Position numbers and translations under genes: made by a program. A stretch of 64,000 nt of DNA from Coriaria nepalensis (lineage: Eukaryota; Streptophyta; Magnoliopsida; Cucurbitales; Coriariaceae), in NCBI GenBank assembly GCA_027186245.1, contig CP114482.1:27175209-27239208 (forward strand). Direction: 5' to 3'. Positions 37,241 to 51,200 of this stretch are shown piece by piece. The notes beneath the pieces are model-generated. The model worked only from the letters and a program-made list of their open reading frames with translations, did no database searches and was not told the DNA's origin. Within the stretch, counting starts at the first letter, position 1, and every line of letters begins with the position of its first letter.

Positions 37241-38544
37241 TGCATTGTCGTCTTTAATAGATTAATTACAAGTTATGTAAGAAAATAATGTTTGAAGTGC
37301 AAAAATAGAATTCGTTCGAATTAATTTAGAATGATTTAATGACTAGAAGAGACTCAGTGACATGACTTTAAGGCTAAACAAATGCATTGTTGCCTTCAAT
37401 AGATCAACTGCAAGTTACGCACGAAAGTCATGTTTAAAGGCCGAATTTCGACCGAAGTGATTTAGAATGATTTACTGACAAAAGGAGACGCAAAAATATG
37501 ACTTTAAGTCTAAACAAATGCATAGTTACCATCAATAGATCAATTACAAGTTATGCATGAAATTCGCGTTCTAAATGCAAAAAGAGAATTGGTTCGAAGT
37601 GCCTTCAAACAATTTAATGATTGAAAAGAATGAGTGATATGCTTTTTAACGCTAAAATAATGCATTGTTGTCTTCAATAGATTAATTACAAGTTATGTAA
37701 GAAAATAATGTTTGAAGCGCAAAAGTAGAATTCGTTCGAATTAATTTACAATGTTTCAATGACTAGAAGAGACTCAGTGACATGACCTTAAGGCTAAACA
37801 AATGCATTGTTGCCTTCAATAGATCAACTGCGGGTTAAACACGAAAGTCATGTTTAAAGGCTGAATTTCGTTCGAAGTGATTTAGAATGATTTACTGACT
37901 AAAAGAGACGCAAAAATATGACTTTAAGGGTAAAAAATGCATAGGTGCCATCAATAGATCAATTGCAAGTTATGCATGAAAGTCGCGTTCTAAATCCAAA
38001 AAGAGAATTGGTTCGAAGTGCCTTCAAACAATTTAATGATTGAAAAGACTGAGTGATATGCTTTTTAACGCTAAAATAGTGCATTTCTGCCTTCAATAGA
38101 TTAATTACAAGTTATGTAAGAAAATAATGTTTGAAGTGCAAGAATAGAATTCGTTCGAATTAATTTAGAATGATTTAATGACTAGAAGAGACTCAGTGAT
38201 ATGACTTTAAGGCTAAACAAATGCATTGTTGCCTTCAATAGATCAACTGCAAGTTACGCACGAAAGTCATGTTTAAAGGCCGAATTTCGTTCGAAGTGAT
38301 TTAGAATGATTTACTGACAAAAAGAGACGCAAAAATATGACTTTAACGCTAAAAAATGTATAGTTGCCATCAATAGATCAATTGCAAGTTATGCATGAAA
38401 GTCGCGTTCTAAATGCAAAAAGAGAATTGTTTCGAAGTGCCTTCAAACAATTTAATGATTGAAAAGACTGAGTGATATGCTTTTTAACGCTAAAATAGTG
38501 CATTTCTGCCTTCAATAGATTAATTACAAGTTATGTAAGAAAAT

Positions 38545-39384
38545 AATGTTTGAAGTGCAAGAATAGAATTCGTTCGAATTAATTTAGAATGATTTAATGA
38601 CTAGAAGAGACTCAGTGATATGACTTTAAGGCTAAACAAATGCATTGTTGCCTTCAATAGATCAACTGCAAGTTACGCACGAAAGCCATGTTTAAAGGCC
38701 GAATTTCGTTCGAAGTGATTCAGAATGATTTTAGTGACAAAAGGAGACGCAAAAATATGACTTTAAGGGTAAAAAATGCATAGGTGCCATCAATAGATCA
38801 ATTACAAGTTATGCATGAAAGTCGCGGTCTAAATGCGAAAAGAGAATTGGTTCGAAGTGCCTTCAAACAATTTAATGATTGAAAAGACTGAGTGATATGC
38901 TTTTTAACGCTAAAATAGTGCGTTGTCGTCTTCAATAGATTAATTACAAGTTATGTAAGAAAATAATGTTTGAAGGGCAAAAATAGAATTCGTTCGAATT
39001 AATTTAGAATGATTTAATGATTCGAAGAGACTCAGTGACATGACTTTAAGGCTAAACAAATGCATTGTTGCCTTCAATAGATCAACTGCAAGTTACGCAC
39101 GAAAGTCATGTTTAAAGGCCGAATTTCGTTCGAAGTGATTTAGAATAATTTACTGACAAAAGGAGACGCAAAAATATGACTTTAAGTCTAAACAAATGCA
39201 TAGTTGCCATCAATAGATCAATTACAAGTTATGCATGAAATTCGCGTTCTAAATGCAAAAAGAGAATTGGTTCGAAGTGCCTTCAAACAATTTAATGATT
39301 GAAAAGACTGAGTGATATGCTTTTTAACGCTAAAATAATGCATTGTTGTCTTCAATAGATTAATTACAAGTTATGTAAGAAAAT
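38545..39384. repeat. 2-unit segment, offset 2516 bp, left copy
   Basis: Matches 41061-41900. Both carry a gattcagaatgattttag unit followed by a gattcgaagag unit with tagaataatttactg in B. The offset is 6 units. Confidence 0.78.
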
Positions 39385-40222
39385 AATGTTTGAAGGGCAA
39401 AAATAGAATTAGTTCGAATTAATTTAGAATGATTTAATGACTAGAAGAGACTCAGTGACATGACTTTAAGGCTAAACAAATGCATTGTTGCCTTCAATAG
39501 ATCAACTGCAAGTTACGAACAAAAGTAATGTTTAAAGGCCGAATTTCGTTCGAAGTGAATTAGAAGGATTTACTGACAAAAAGAGACGCAAAAATATGAC
39601 TTTAACGCTAAAAAATACATAGTTGCCATCAATAGATCAATTGCAAGTTATGCATGAAAGTTGCGTTTTAAATGCAAAAATAGAATTGGTTCGAAGAGCC
39701 TTCAAACAATTTAATGATTGAAAAGACAGAGTGATATGCTTTTTAACGCAAAAATAATGCATTGTTGTCTTCAATAGATTAATTACAAGTTATGTAAGAA
39801 AATAATGTTTGAAGGGCAAAAGTAGAATTCGTTCGAATTAATTTACAATGTTTCAATGACTAGAAGAGATTCAGTGACATGACTTTGAGGCTAAACAAAT
39901 GCATTGTTGCCTTCAATAGATCAACTGCGGGTTAAACACGAAAGTCATGTTTAAAGGCTGAATTTCGTTCGAAGTGATTTAGAATGATTTACTGACAAAA
40001 AGAGACGGAAAAATATGACTTTAAGGGTAAAAAATGCATAGGTGCCATCAATAGATCAATTGCAAGTTATGCATGAAAGTCGCGTTCTAAATGCAAAAAG
40101 AGAATTGGTTCGAAGTGCCTTCAAACAATTTAATGATTGAAAAGACTGAGTGATATGCTTTTTAACGATAAAATAGTGCATTGTCGTCTTCAATAGATTA
40201 ATTACAAGTTATGTAAGAAAAT

Positions 40223-41060
40223 AATGTTTGAAATGCAAAAATAGAATTCGTTCGAATTAATTTAGAATGATTTAATGACTAGAAGAGACTCAGTGACATG
40301 ACTTTAAGGCTAAACAAATGCATTGTTGCCTTCAATAGATCAACTGCGGGTTACGCACGAAAGTCATGTTTAAAGGCTGAATTTCGTTCGAACTGATTTA
40401 CAATGATTTACTGACTAAAAGAGACGCAAAAATATGACTTTAAGGGTAAAAAATGCATAGCTGCCATCAATAGATCAATTGCAAGTTATGCATGAAAGTC
40501 GCGTTCTAAATGCAAAAAGAGAATTGGTTCGAAGTGCCTTCAAACAATTTAATGATTGAAAAGACTGAGTGATATGCTTTTTAACGATAAAATAGTGCAT
40601 TGTCGTCTTCAATAGATTAATTACAAGTTATGTAAGAAAATAATGTTTGAAATGCAAAAATAGAATTCGTTCGAATTAATTTAGAATGATTTAATGACTA
40701 GAAGAGACTCAGTGACATGACTTTAAGGCTAAACAAATGCATTGTTGCCTTCAATAGATCAACTGCGGGTTACGCACGAAAGTCATGTTTAAAGGCTGAA
40801 TTTCGTTCGAACTGATTTACAATGATTTACTGACTAAAAGAGACGCAAAAATATGACTTTAAGGGTAAAAAATGCATAGGTGCCATCAATAGATCAATTG
40901 CAAGTTATGCATGAAAGTCGCGTTCTAAATGCAAAAAGAGAATTGGTTCGAAGTGCCTTCAAACAATTTAATGATTGAAAAGACTGAGTGATATGCTTTT
41001 TAACACTAAAATAGTGCATTTCTGTCTTCAATAGATTAATTACAAGTTATGTAAGAAAAT
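40223..41060. repeat. Single-unit tandem duplication in family II (2 x 419 bp)
   Basis: The units 40223-40641 and 40642-41060 share gtttgaaatgcaaaaatag, gcgggttacgcac, cgaactgatttacaatg and aagggtaaaaaatgcatag. A third closely related copy is at 43157-43575, 6 units away. Differences are single bases, such as catagctgcc against cataggtgcc in B. Confidence 0.82.
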
Positions 41061-41900
41061 AATGTTTGAAGTGCAAAAATAGAATTAGTTCGAATTAATT
41101 TAGAATGATTTAATGACTAGAAGAGACTCAGTGATATGACTTTAAGGCTAAACAAATGCATTGTTGCCTTCAATAGATCAACTGCAAGTTACGCACGAAA
41201 GCCATGTTTAAAGGCCGAATTTCGTTCGAAGTGATTCAGAATGATTTTAGTGACAAAAGGAGACGCAAAAATATGACTTTAAGGGTAAAAAATGCATAGG
41301 TGCCATCAATAGATCAATTACAAGTTATGCATGAAAGTCGCGGTCTAAATGCGAAAAGAGAATTGGTTCGAAGTGCCTTCAAACAATTTAATGATTGAAA
41401 AGACTGAGTGATATGCTTTTTAACGCTAAAATAGTGCGTTGTCGTCTTCAATAGATTAATTACAAGTTATGTAAGAAAATAATGTTTGAAGGGCAAAAAT
41501 AGAATTCGTTCGAATTAATTTAGAATGATTTAATGATTCGAAGAGACTCAGTGACATGACTTTAAGGCTAAACAAATGCATTGTTGCCTTCAATAGATCA
41601 ACTGCAAGTTACGCACGAAAGTCATGTTTAAAGGCCGAATTTCGTTCGAAGTGATTTAGAATAATTTACTGACAAAAGGAGACGCAAAAATATGACTTTA
41701 AGTCTAAACAAATGCATAGTTGCCATCAATAGATCAATTACAAGTTATGCATGAAATTCGCGTTCTAAATGCAAAAAGAGAATTGGTTCGAAGTGCCTTC
41801 AAACAATTTAATGATTGAAAAGACTGAGTGATATGCTTTTTAACACTAAAATAGTGCATTTCTGTCTTCAATAGATTAATTACAAGTTATGTAAGAAAAT
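41061..41900. repeat. 2-unit segment, offset 2516 bp, right copy
   Basis: Partner of 38545-39384, carrying the same paired unit types. It differs by gaattagttcg here against gaattcgttcg in the first A, which removes the EcoRI site. Confidence 0.78.
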
Positions 41901-43575
41901 AATGTTTGAAGTGCAAAAATAGAATTCGTTCGAATTAATTTAGAATGATTTAATGACTAGAAGAGACTCAGTGATATGACTTTAAGGCTAAACAAATGCA
42001 TTGTTGCCTTCAATAGATCAACTGCAAGTTACGCACGAAAGTCATGTTTAAAGGCCGAATTTCGTTCGAAGTGATTTAGAATGATTTACTGACAAAAAGA
42101 GACGCAAAAATATGACTTTAACGCTAAAAAATGTATAGTTGCCATCAATAGATCAATTGCAAGTTATGCATGAAAGTCGCGTTCTAAATGCAAAAAGAGA
42201 ATTGGTTTGAAGTCCATCAAACAATTTAATGATTGAAAAGACTGAGTGATATGCTTTTTAACGCTAAAATAATGCATTGTTGCCTGCAATAGATTAATTA
42301 CAGGTTATGTAAGAAAATAATGTTCAAAAGGGCAAAAATAGAATTAGTTCGAATTAATTTAGAATGATTTAATGACTAGAAGAGACTCAGTGACATGACT
42401 TTAAGGCTAAACAAATGCATTGTTGCCTTCAATAGATCAACTGCAAGTTACGGACAAAAGTCATGTTTAAAGGCCGAATTTCGTTCAAAGTGATTTAGAA
42501 TGATTTACTGACAAAAAGAGACGCAAAAATATGACTTTACGGCTAAAAAATGCATAGTTGCCATCAATAGATCAATTGCAAGTTATGCATGAAAGTCGCG
42601 TTTTAAATGCAAAAATAGAATTGGTTCGAAGAGCCTCAAACAATTTAATGATTGAAAAGACAGAGTGATATGCTTTTTAACGCTAAAATAATGCATTGTT
42701 GTCTTCAATAGATTAATTACAAGTTATGTAAGAAAATAATGTTTGAAGGGCAAAAATAGAATTCGTTCGAATTAATTTAGAATGATTTAATGACTAGAAG
42801 AGACTCAGTGACATGACTTTAAGGCTAAACGAATGCATTGTTGCCTTCAATAGATCAACTGCGGGTTACGCACGAAAGTCATGTTTAAAGGCTGAATTTC
42901 ATTCGAAGTGATTTACAATGATTTACTGACTAAAAGAGACGCAAAAATATGACTTTAAGGGTAAAAAATGCATAGGTGCCATGAATAGATCATTTGCAAG
43001 TTATGCATGAAAGTCGTGTTCTAAATGCAAAAAGAGAATTGGTTCGAAGTGCCTTCAAACAATTTAATGATTGAAAAGACTGAGTGATATGCTTTTTAAC
43101 GATAAAATAGTGCATTGTCGTCTTCAATAGATTAATTACAAGTTATGTAAGAAAATAATGTTTGAAATGCAAAAATAGAATTCGTTCGAATTAATTTAGA
43201 ATGATTTAATGACTAGAAGAGACTCAGTGACATGACTTTAAGGCTAAACAAATGCATTGTTGCCTTCAATAGATCAACTGCGGGTTACGCACGAAAGTCA
43301 TGTTTAAAGGCTGAATTTCGTTCGAACTGATTTACAATGATTTACTGACTAAAAGAGACGCAAAAATATGACTTTAAGGGTAAAAAATGCATAGGTGCCA
43401 TCAATAGATCAATTGCCAGTTATGCATGAAAGTCGCGTTCTAAATGCAAAAAGAGAATTGGTTCGACATGCCTTCAAACAATTTAATGATTGAAAAGACT
43501 GAGTGATATGCTTTTTAACGCTAAAATAGTGCGTTGTCGTCTTCAATAGATTAATTACAAGTTATGTAAGAAAAT

Positions 43576-45206
43576 AATTTTTGAAGTGCAAAAATAGAAT
43601 TCGTTCGAATTAATTTAGAATGATTTAATGACTAGAAGAGACTCAGTGACATGACTTTAAGGCTAAACAAATGCATTGTAGCCTTCAATAGATCAACTGC
43701 AAGTTACGCATGAAAGTCATGTTTAAAGGCCGAATTTCGTTCGAAGTGATTTAGAATGATTTACTGACAAAAAGAGACGCAAAAATATGACTTTAACGCT
43801 AAAAAATGCATAGTTGCCATCAATAGATCAATTGCAAGTTATGCATGAAAGTCGCGTTCTAAATGCAAAAAGAGAATTGGTTCGAAGTCCTTCAAACAAT
43901 TTAATGATTGAAAAGACTGAGTGATATGCTTTTTAACGCAAAAATAAACCATTGTCGTCTTCAATAGATTAATTACAAGTTATGTAAGAAAATAATGTTT
44001 GAAGGGCAAAAATAGAATTCGTTCGAATTAATTTAGAATGATTTAATGACTAGAAGAGACTCATTGACATGACTTTAAGGCTAAACAAATGCATTGTTGC
44101 CTTCAATAGATCAACTGCAAGTTACGCACGAAAGCCATGTTTAAAGGCCGAATTTCGTTCGAAGTGATTCAGAATGATTTTAGTGACAAAAGGAGACGCA
44201 AAAATATGACTTTAAGGGTAAAAAATGCATAGGTGCCATCAATAGATCAATTACAAGTTATGCATGAAAGTCGCGGTCTAAATGCGAAAAGAGAATTGGT
44301 TCGAAGTGCCTTCAAACAATTTAATGATTGAAAAGACTGAGTGATATGCTTTTTAACGCTAAAATAATGCATTGTTGTCTTTAATAGATTAATTACAGGT
44401 TATGTAAGAAAATAATGTTTGAAGGGGAAAAATAGAATTCGTATGAATTAATTTAGAATGATTTAATGACTAGAAGAGACTCAGTGACATGACTTTAAGG
44501 CTAAACAAATGCATTGTAGCCTTCAATAGATCAGCTGCAAGTTACGGACAAAAGTCATGTTTAAAGGCCGAATTTCGTTCGAAGTGATTTAGAATGATTT
44601 ACTGACTAAAAGAGACGCAAAAATATGACTTTAAGGCTAAAAAAATGCATAGGTGCCATCAATAGATCAATCACAAGTTATGCATGAAAGTCGCGTTCCA
44701 AATGCAAAAAGATAATTTGTTCAAAATGCCTTCAAACAATTTAATGATTGAAAAGACTGAGTGATATGCTTGTTAATGCTAAAATAATGCATTGTTGTCT
44801 TGAATAGATCAATTACAAGTTATGTAAGAAAATAATGTTTGAAGGGCGAAAATAGAATTCGTTCGAATTAATTTAGAATGATTTAATGACTAGAAGAGAC
44901 TCAGTGACATGACTTTAAGGCTAAACAAATGCATTGTTGCCTTCAATAGATCAACTGCGGGTTACGCACGAAAGTCATGTTTAAAGGCTGAATTTCGTTC
45001 GAAGTGATTTACAATGATTTACTGACTAAAAGCGAAGCAAAAATATGACTTTAAGGGTAAAAAATGCATAGGTGCCATCAATAGATCAATTGCCAGTTAT
45101 GCATGAAAATCGCGTTCTAAATGCAGAAAGAGAATTGGTTCGACGTGCCTTCAAACAATTTAATGACTGAAAAGACTGAGTGATATGCTTTTTAACGCTA
45201 AAATAG
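43576..45206. repeat. Segmental duplicate, offset 7966 bp (19 units), right copy
   Basis: Partner of 35610-37240. The unit after it (45253) repeats the gttccaaatgcaaaaagata and tatgcttgttaatgct marks from 839 bp upstream, showing a further 2-unit slip at the right edge. Confidence 0.83.
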
Positions 45207-45252
45207 TGCATTGTCGTCTTCAATAGATTAATTACAAGTTATGTAAGAAAAT

Positions 45253-48200
45253 AATGTTTGAAGTGCAAAAATAGAATTCGTTCGAATTAATTTAGAATGA
45301 TTTAATGACTAGAAGAGACTCAGTGACATGACTTTAAGGCTAAACAAATGCATTGTTGCCTTCAATAGATCAACTGCGGGTTACGCACGAAAGTCATGTT
45401 TAAAGGCCGAATTTCGTTCGAAGTGATTTAGAATGATTTACTGACTAAAAAAGACCCAAAAATATGACTTTAAGGCTAAAAAATGCATAGGTGCCATCAA
45501 TAGATCAATCACAAGTTATGCATGAAAGTCGCGTTCCAAATGCAAAAAGATAATTGGTTCAAAATGCCTTCAAACAATTTAATGATTGAAAAGACTGAGT
45601 GATATGCTTGTTAATGCTAGAATAATGCATTGTTGTCTTGAATAGATCAATTACAAGTTATGTAAGAAAATAATGTTTAAAGGGCAAAAATAGAATTCGT
45701 TCGAATTAATTTAGAATGATTTAATGACTAGAAGAGACTCAGTGACATGACTTTAAGGCTAAACAAATACATTGTTGCCTTCAATAGATCAACTGCAAGT
45801 TACGCACGAAAGTCATGTTTAAAGGCCGAATTTCGTTCGAAGTGATTTAGAATGATTTACTGACAAAAAGAGACGCAAAAATATGACTTTAACGCTAAAA
45901 AATGCCTAGTTGCCATCAATAGATCAATTGCAAGTTATGCATGAAAGTCGCATTCTAAATGCAAAAAGAGAATTGGTTTGAAGTCCTTCAAACAATTTAA
46001 TGATTGAAAAGACTGAGTGATATGCTTTTTAACGCTATAATAATGCATTGTCGTCTTCAATAGATTAATTACAAGTTATGTAAGAAAATAATGTTTGAAG
46101 GGCAATAATAGAATTCGTTCGAATTAATTTAGAATGATTTAATGACTAGAAGAGAGTCAGTGACATGACTTTAAGGCTAAACAAATGCATTGTTGCCTTG
46201 AATAGATCAACAGCAAGTTACGCACGAAAGTCACGTTTAAAGGCCGAATTTTGTTCGAAGTGATTTAGAATGATTTACTGACAAAAAGAGACGCAAAAAT
46301 ATGACTTTAACGCTAAAAAATGCATAGTTGCCATCAATAGATCAATTGCAAGTTATGCATGAAAGTCGCGTTCTAAATGCAAAAAGAGAATTGGTTCGAA
46401 GTCCTTCAAACAATTTAATGATTAAAAAGACTGAGTGATATGCTTTTAAACGCTAAAATAAACCATTGTCGTCTTCAATAGATTAATTACAAGTTATGTA
46501 AGAAAATAATGTTTGAAGGGCAGAAATAGAATTCGTTCGAATTAATTTAGAATGATTTAATGACTAGAAGAGACTCATTGACATGACTTTAAGGCTAAAC
46601 AAATGCATTGTTGCCTTCACTAGATCAACTGCAAGTTACGCACGAAAGTCATGTTTAAAGGCCGAATTTCGTTCGAAGTGATTCAGAATGATTTTAGTGA
46701 CAAGAGGAGACGCAAAAATATGACTTTAAGGGTAAAAAATGCATAGGTGCCATCAATAGATCAATTACAAGTTATGCATGAAAGTCGCGTTCTAAATGCA
46801 AAAAGAGAATTGGTTCGAAGTGCCTTCAAACAATTTAATGATTGAAAAGACTGAGTGATATGCTTTTTAACGCTAAAATAATGCATTGTTGTATTCAATA
46901 GATTAATTACAGGTTATGTAAGAAAATAATGTTTAAAGGGCAAAAATAGAAATCATTCGAATTAATTTAGAATGATTTAATGACTAGAAGAGACTCAGTG
47001 ACATGACTTTAAGGCTAAACAAATGCATTGTAGCCTTCAATAGATCAACTGCAAGTTACGGACAAAAGTCATGTTTAAATGCTGGATTTCGTTCGAAGTG
47101 ATTTAGAATGATTTACTGACAAAAAGAGACGCAAAAATATGACTTTAAGGCTAAAAAAATGCATAGTTGCCATCAATAGATCAATTACAAGTTATGCATG
47201 AAAGTCGCGTTCTAAATGGAAAAAGAGAATTGTTTCAAAGTGCCTTCAAACAATTTAATGATTGAAAATACTGAGTCATATGCTTTTTAATGCTAAAATA
47301 ATGCATTGTTGTCTTGAATAGATTAATTACAAGTTATGTAAGAAATCAATGTTTGAAGGGCAAAAATAGAATTCGTTCGAATTAATTTAGAATGATATAA
47401 TGACTAGAAGAGACTCAGTGAGATGACTTTAAGGCTAAACAAATGCATTGTTGCCTTCAATAGATCAACTGCAAGTTACGCACGAAAGTCATGTTTAAAG
47501 GCCGAATTTCGTTCGAAGTGATTTACAATGATTTACTGACTAAAAGAGAAGCAAAAATATGACTTTAAGGGTAAAAAATGCATAGGTGCCATCAATAGAT
47601 CAATTGCCAGTTATGCATAAAAGTCGCGTTCTAAATGCAAAAAGAGAATTGGTTCGACGTGCCTTCAAACAATTTAATGATTGAAAAGACTGAGTGATAT
47701 GCTTTTTAACGCTAAAATAGTGCATTGTCGTCTTCAATAGATTAATTACAAGTTATGTAAGAAAATAATGTTTGAAGGGCAAAAATAGAATTCGTTCGAA
47801 TTAATTTAGAATGATTTAATGACTAGAAGAGACTCAGTGACATGACTTTAAGGCTAAACAAATGCATTGTTGCCTTCAATAGATCAACTGCAAGTTACGG
47901 ACAAAAGTCATGTTTAAAGGCCGAATTTCGTTCGAAGTGATTTAGAATGATTTACTGACAAAAAGAGACGCAAAAATATGACTTTAAGGCTAAAAAAATG
48001 CATAGTTGCCGTCAATAGATCAATTACAAGTTATGCAGGAAAGTCGCGTTCTAAATGCAAAAAGAGAATTGTTTCAAAGTGCCTTCAAACAATTTAATGA
48101 TTGAAAATACTGAGTCATATGCTTTTTAATGCTAAAATAATGCATTGTTGTCTTGAATAGATTAATTACAAGTTATGTAAGAAATCAATGTTTGAAGGGC

Positions 48201-51200
48201 AAAAATAGAATTCGTTCGAATTAATTTAGAATGATATAATGACTAGAAGAGACTCAGTGAGATGACTTTAAGGCTAAACAAATGCATTGTTGCCTTCAAT
48301 AGATCAACTGCAAGTTACGCACGAAAGTCATGTTTAAAGGCCGAATTTCGTTCGATGCGATTTAGAATGATTTACTGACAAAAAGAGACGCAAAAATATG
48401 ACTTTAAGGCTAAAAAATGCATAGTTGCCATCAATAGATCAATTGCAAGTTATGCATGAAAGTCGCGTTTTAAATGCAAAAATAGAATTGGTTCGAAGAG
48501 GCTTCAAACAATTTAATGATTCAAAAGACAGAGTGATATGCTTTTTAACGCTAAAATAATGCATTGTTGTCTTCAATAGATTAATTACAAGTTATGTAAG
48601 AAAATAAAGTTTGAAGGGCAGAAATAGAATTCGTTCGAATTAATTTAGAATGATTTAATGACTAGAAGAGACTCAATGACATGACTTTAAGGCTAAACAA
48701 ATGCATTGTTGCCTTCAATAGATCAACTGCAAGTTATGCACGAAAGTCATGTTTAAAAGGCCGAATTTCGTTCGAAGTGATTTAGAATGATTTACTGACA
48801 AAAAGAGACGCAAAAATATGACTTTAAGGCTAAAAAATGCATAGTTGCCATCAATAGATCAATTGCAAGTTATGCATGAAGGTCGCGTTCTAAATGCAAA
48901 AAGAGAATTGGTTCGAAGTGCCTTCAAACAATTTAATGATTGAAAAGACAGAGTGATATGCTTTTTAACGCTAAAATAATGCATTGTCGTCTTCAATAGA
49001 TTAATTACAAGTTATGTAAGAAAATAATGTTTGAAGGGCAATAATAGAATTCGTTCGAATTAATTTAGAATGATTTAATGACTAGAAGAGAGTCAGTGAC
49101 ATGACTTTAAGGCTAAACAAATGCATTGTTGCCTTCAATAGATCAATTGCAAGTTACGGACAAAAGTCATGTTTAAAGGCCGAATTTCGTTCGAAGTGAT
49201 TCAGAATGATTTTAGTGACAAAAGGAGACGCAAAAATATGACTTTAAGAGTAAAAAAATGCATAGTTGCCATCAATAGATCAATTACAAGTTATGCATGA
49301 AAATCCCGTTCTAAATGCAAAAAGGGAATTGGTTCGAAGTGCCTTCAAACAATTTAATGATTGAAAAGACTGAGTGATATGCTTTTTAACGCTAAAATAA
49401 TGCATTGTCGTCTTCAATAAATTAATTACAAGTTATGTAAGAAAATAATGTTTGAAGGGCAAAAATAGAATTCATTCGAATTAATTTAGAATGATTTAAT
49501 GACTAGAAGAGACTCAGTGACATGACTTTAAGGCTAAACAAATGCATTGTTGCCTTCAATAGATCAACTGCAAGTTACGGACAAAAGTCATGTTTAAAGG
49601 CCGAATTTCGTTCGAAGTGATTTAGAAAGATTTACTAACAAAAAGAGACGCAAAAATATGACTTTAAGAGTAAAAAAATGCATAGGTGCCATCAATAGAT
49701 CAATTACAAGTTATGCATGAAAGTCGCGTTCTAAATGCAAAAAGAGAATTGGTTCGAAGTGCCTTCAAACCATTTAATGATTGAAAAGACTGAGTGATAT
49801 GCTTTTTAACGCTAAAATAATGCATTGTCGTCTTCAATAGATTAATTACAAGTTATGAACAAAATAATGTTTGAAGGGCAAAAATAGAATTCGTTCGAAT
49901 TAATTTAGAATGATTTAATGACTAGAAGAGACTCACTGACATGACTTTAAGGCTAAACAAATGCATTGTTGCCTTCAATAGATCAACTGCAAGTTACGCA
50001 CGAAAGTCATGCTTAAAGGCCGAATTTCGTTCGAAATGATTTAGAATTATTTACTGACAAAAGAGATGCAAAAATATGACTTTAAGGCTAAAAAAATGCA
50101 TAGTTGCCATCAAGAGCACAATTACAAGTTATGCATGAAAGTCGCGTTCTAAATGCAAAAAGAGAATTGGTTCAAAGTGCCTTCAAACAATTTAATGATT
50201 GAAAAGACTGAGTCATATGCTTTTTAATGCTAAAATAATGCATTGTTGTCTTGAATAAATTAATTACAAGTTATGTAAGAAATCAATGTTTGAAAAGAAA
50301 AAATAGAATTCGTTCGAATTAATTTAGAATGATTTAATGACTAGAAGAGACTCAGTGACATGACTTTAAGGCTAAACAAACGCATTGTTGCCTTCAATAT
50401 ATCAACTGTAAGTTACGGACAAAAGTCATGTTTAAAGGCCGAATTTCATTCGAAGTGATTTAGAATGATTTACTGACAAAAAGAGACGCAAAAATATGAC
50501 TTTCAGGCTAAAAAAATGCATAGTTGCCATCAGTAGATCAATTGCAAGTTATGCATGAAAGTCGCGTTTTAAATGCAAAAAGAGAATTGGTTCAAAGAGC
50601 CTTCCAACAATTTAATGATTGAAAAGACTGAGTCATATGCTTTTTAATGCTAAAATAATGCTTTGTTGTCGTCAATAGATTAATTACAAGTTATGTAAGA
50701 AAATAATGTTTGAAGGGCGAAAATAGAATTCGTTCGATAATATTCAAAATGATTTAATGACTAGAAGAGACTCAGTGACAAGACTTTAAGGCTCAACAAA
50801 TGCATTGTTTCCTTCAATAGATCAACTGCGGGTTACGCACGAAAGTCATGTTTAAAGGCTGAATTTCGTTCGAAAGTATTTAGAATGATTTACTGACTAA
50901 AAAAGACCCAAAAATATGACTTTAAGGCTAAAAAATGCATAGGTGCCATCAATAGATCAATTGCAAGTTATGGATGAAAGTCGCGGTTTAAATGCAAAAT
51001 GAGAATTGGTTCGATGTGCCTTCAAACAATTTAATGATTGAAAAGACTGAGTGATATGCTTTTTAATGCTAAAACAATGCATTGTTGTCTTCAATAGATT
51101 AATTACAAGTTATGTAAGAAAATAATGTTTGAAGGGCGAAAATAGAATTCGTTCTAATTAATTCAGAATGATTTAATGACTAGAAGAGACTCAGTGACAA

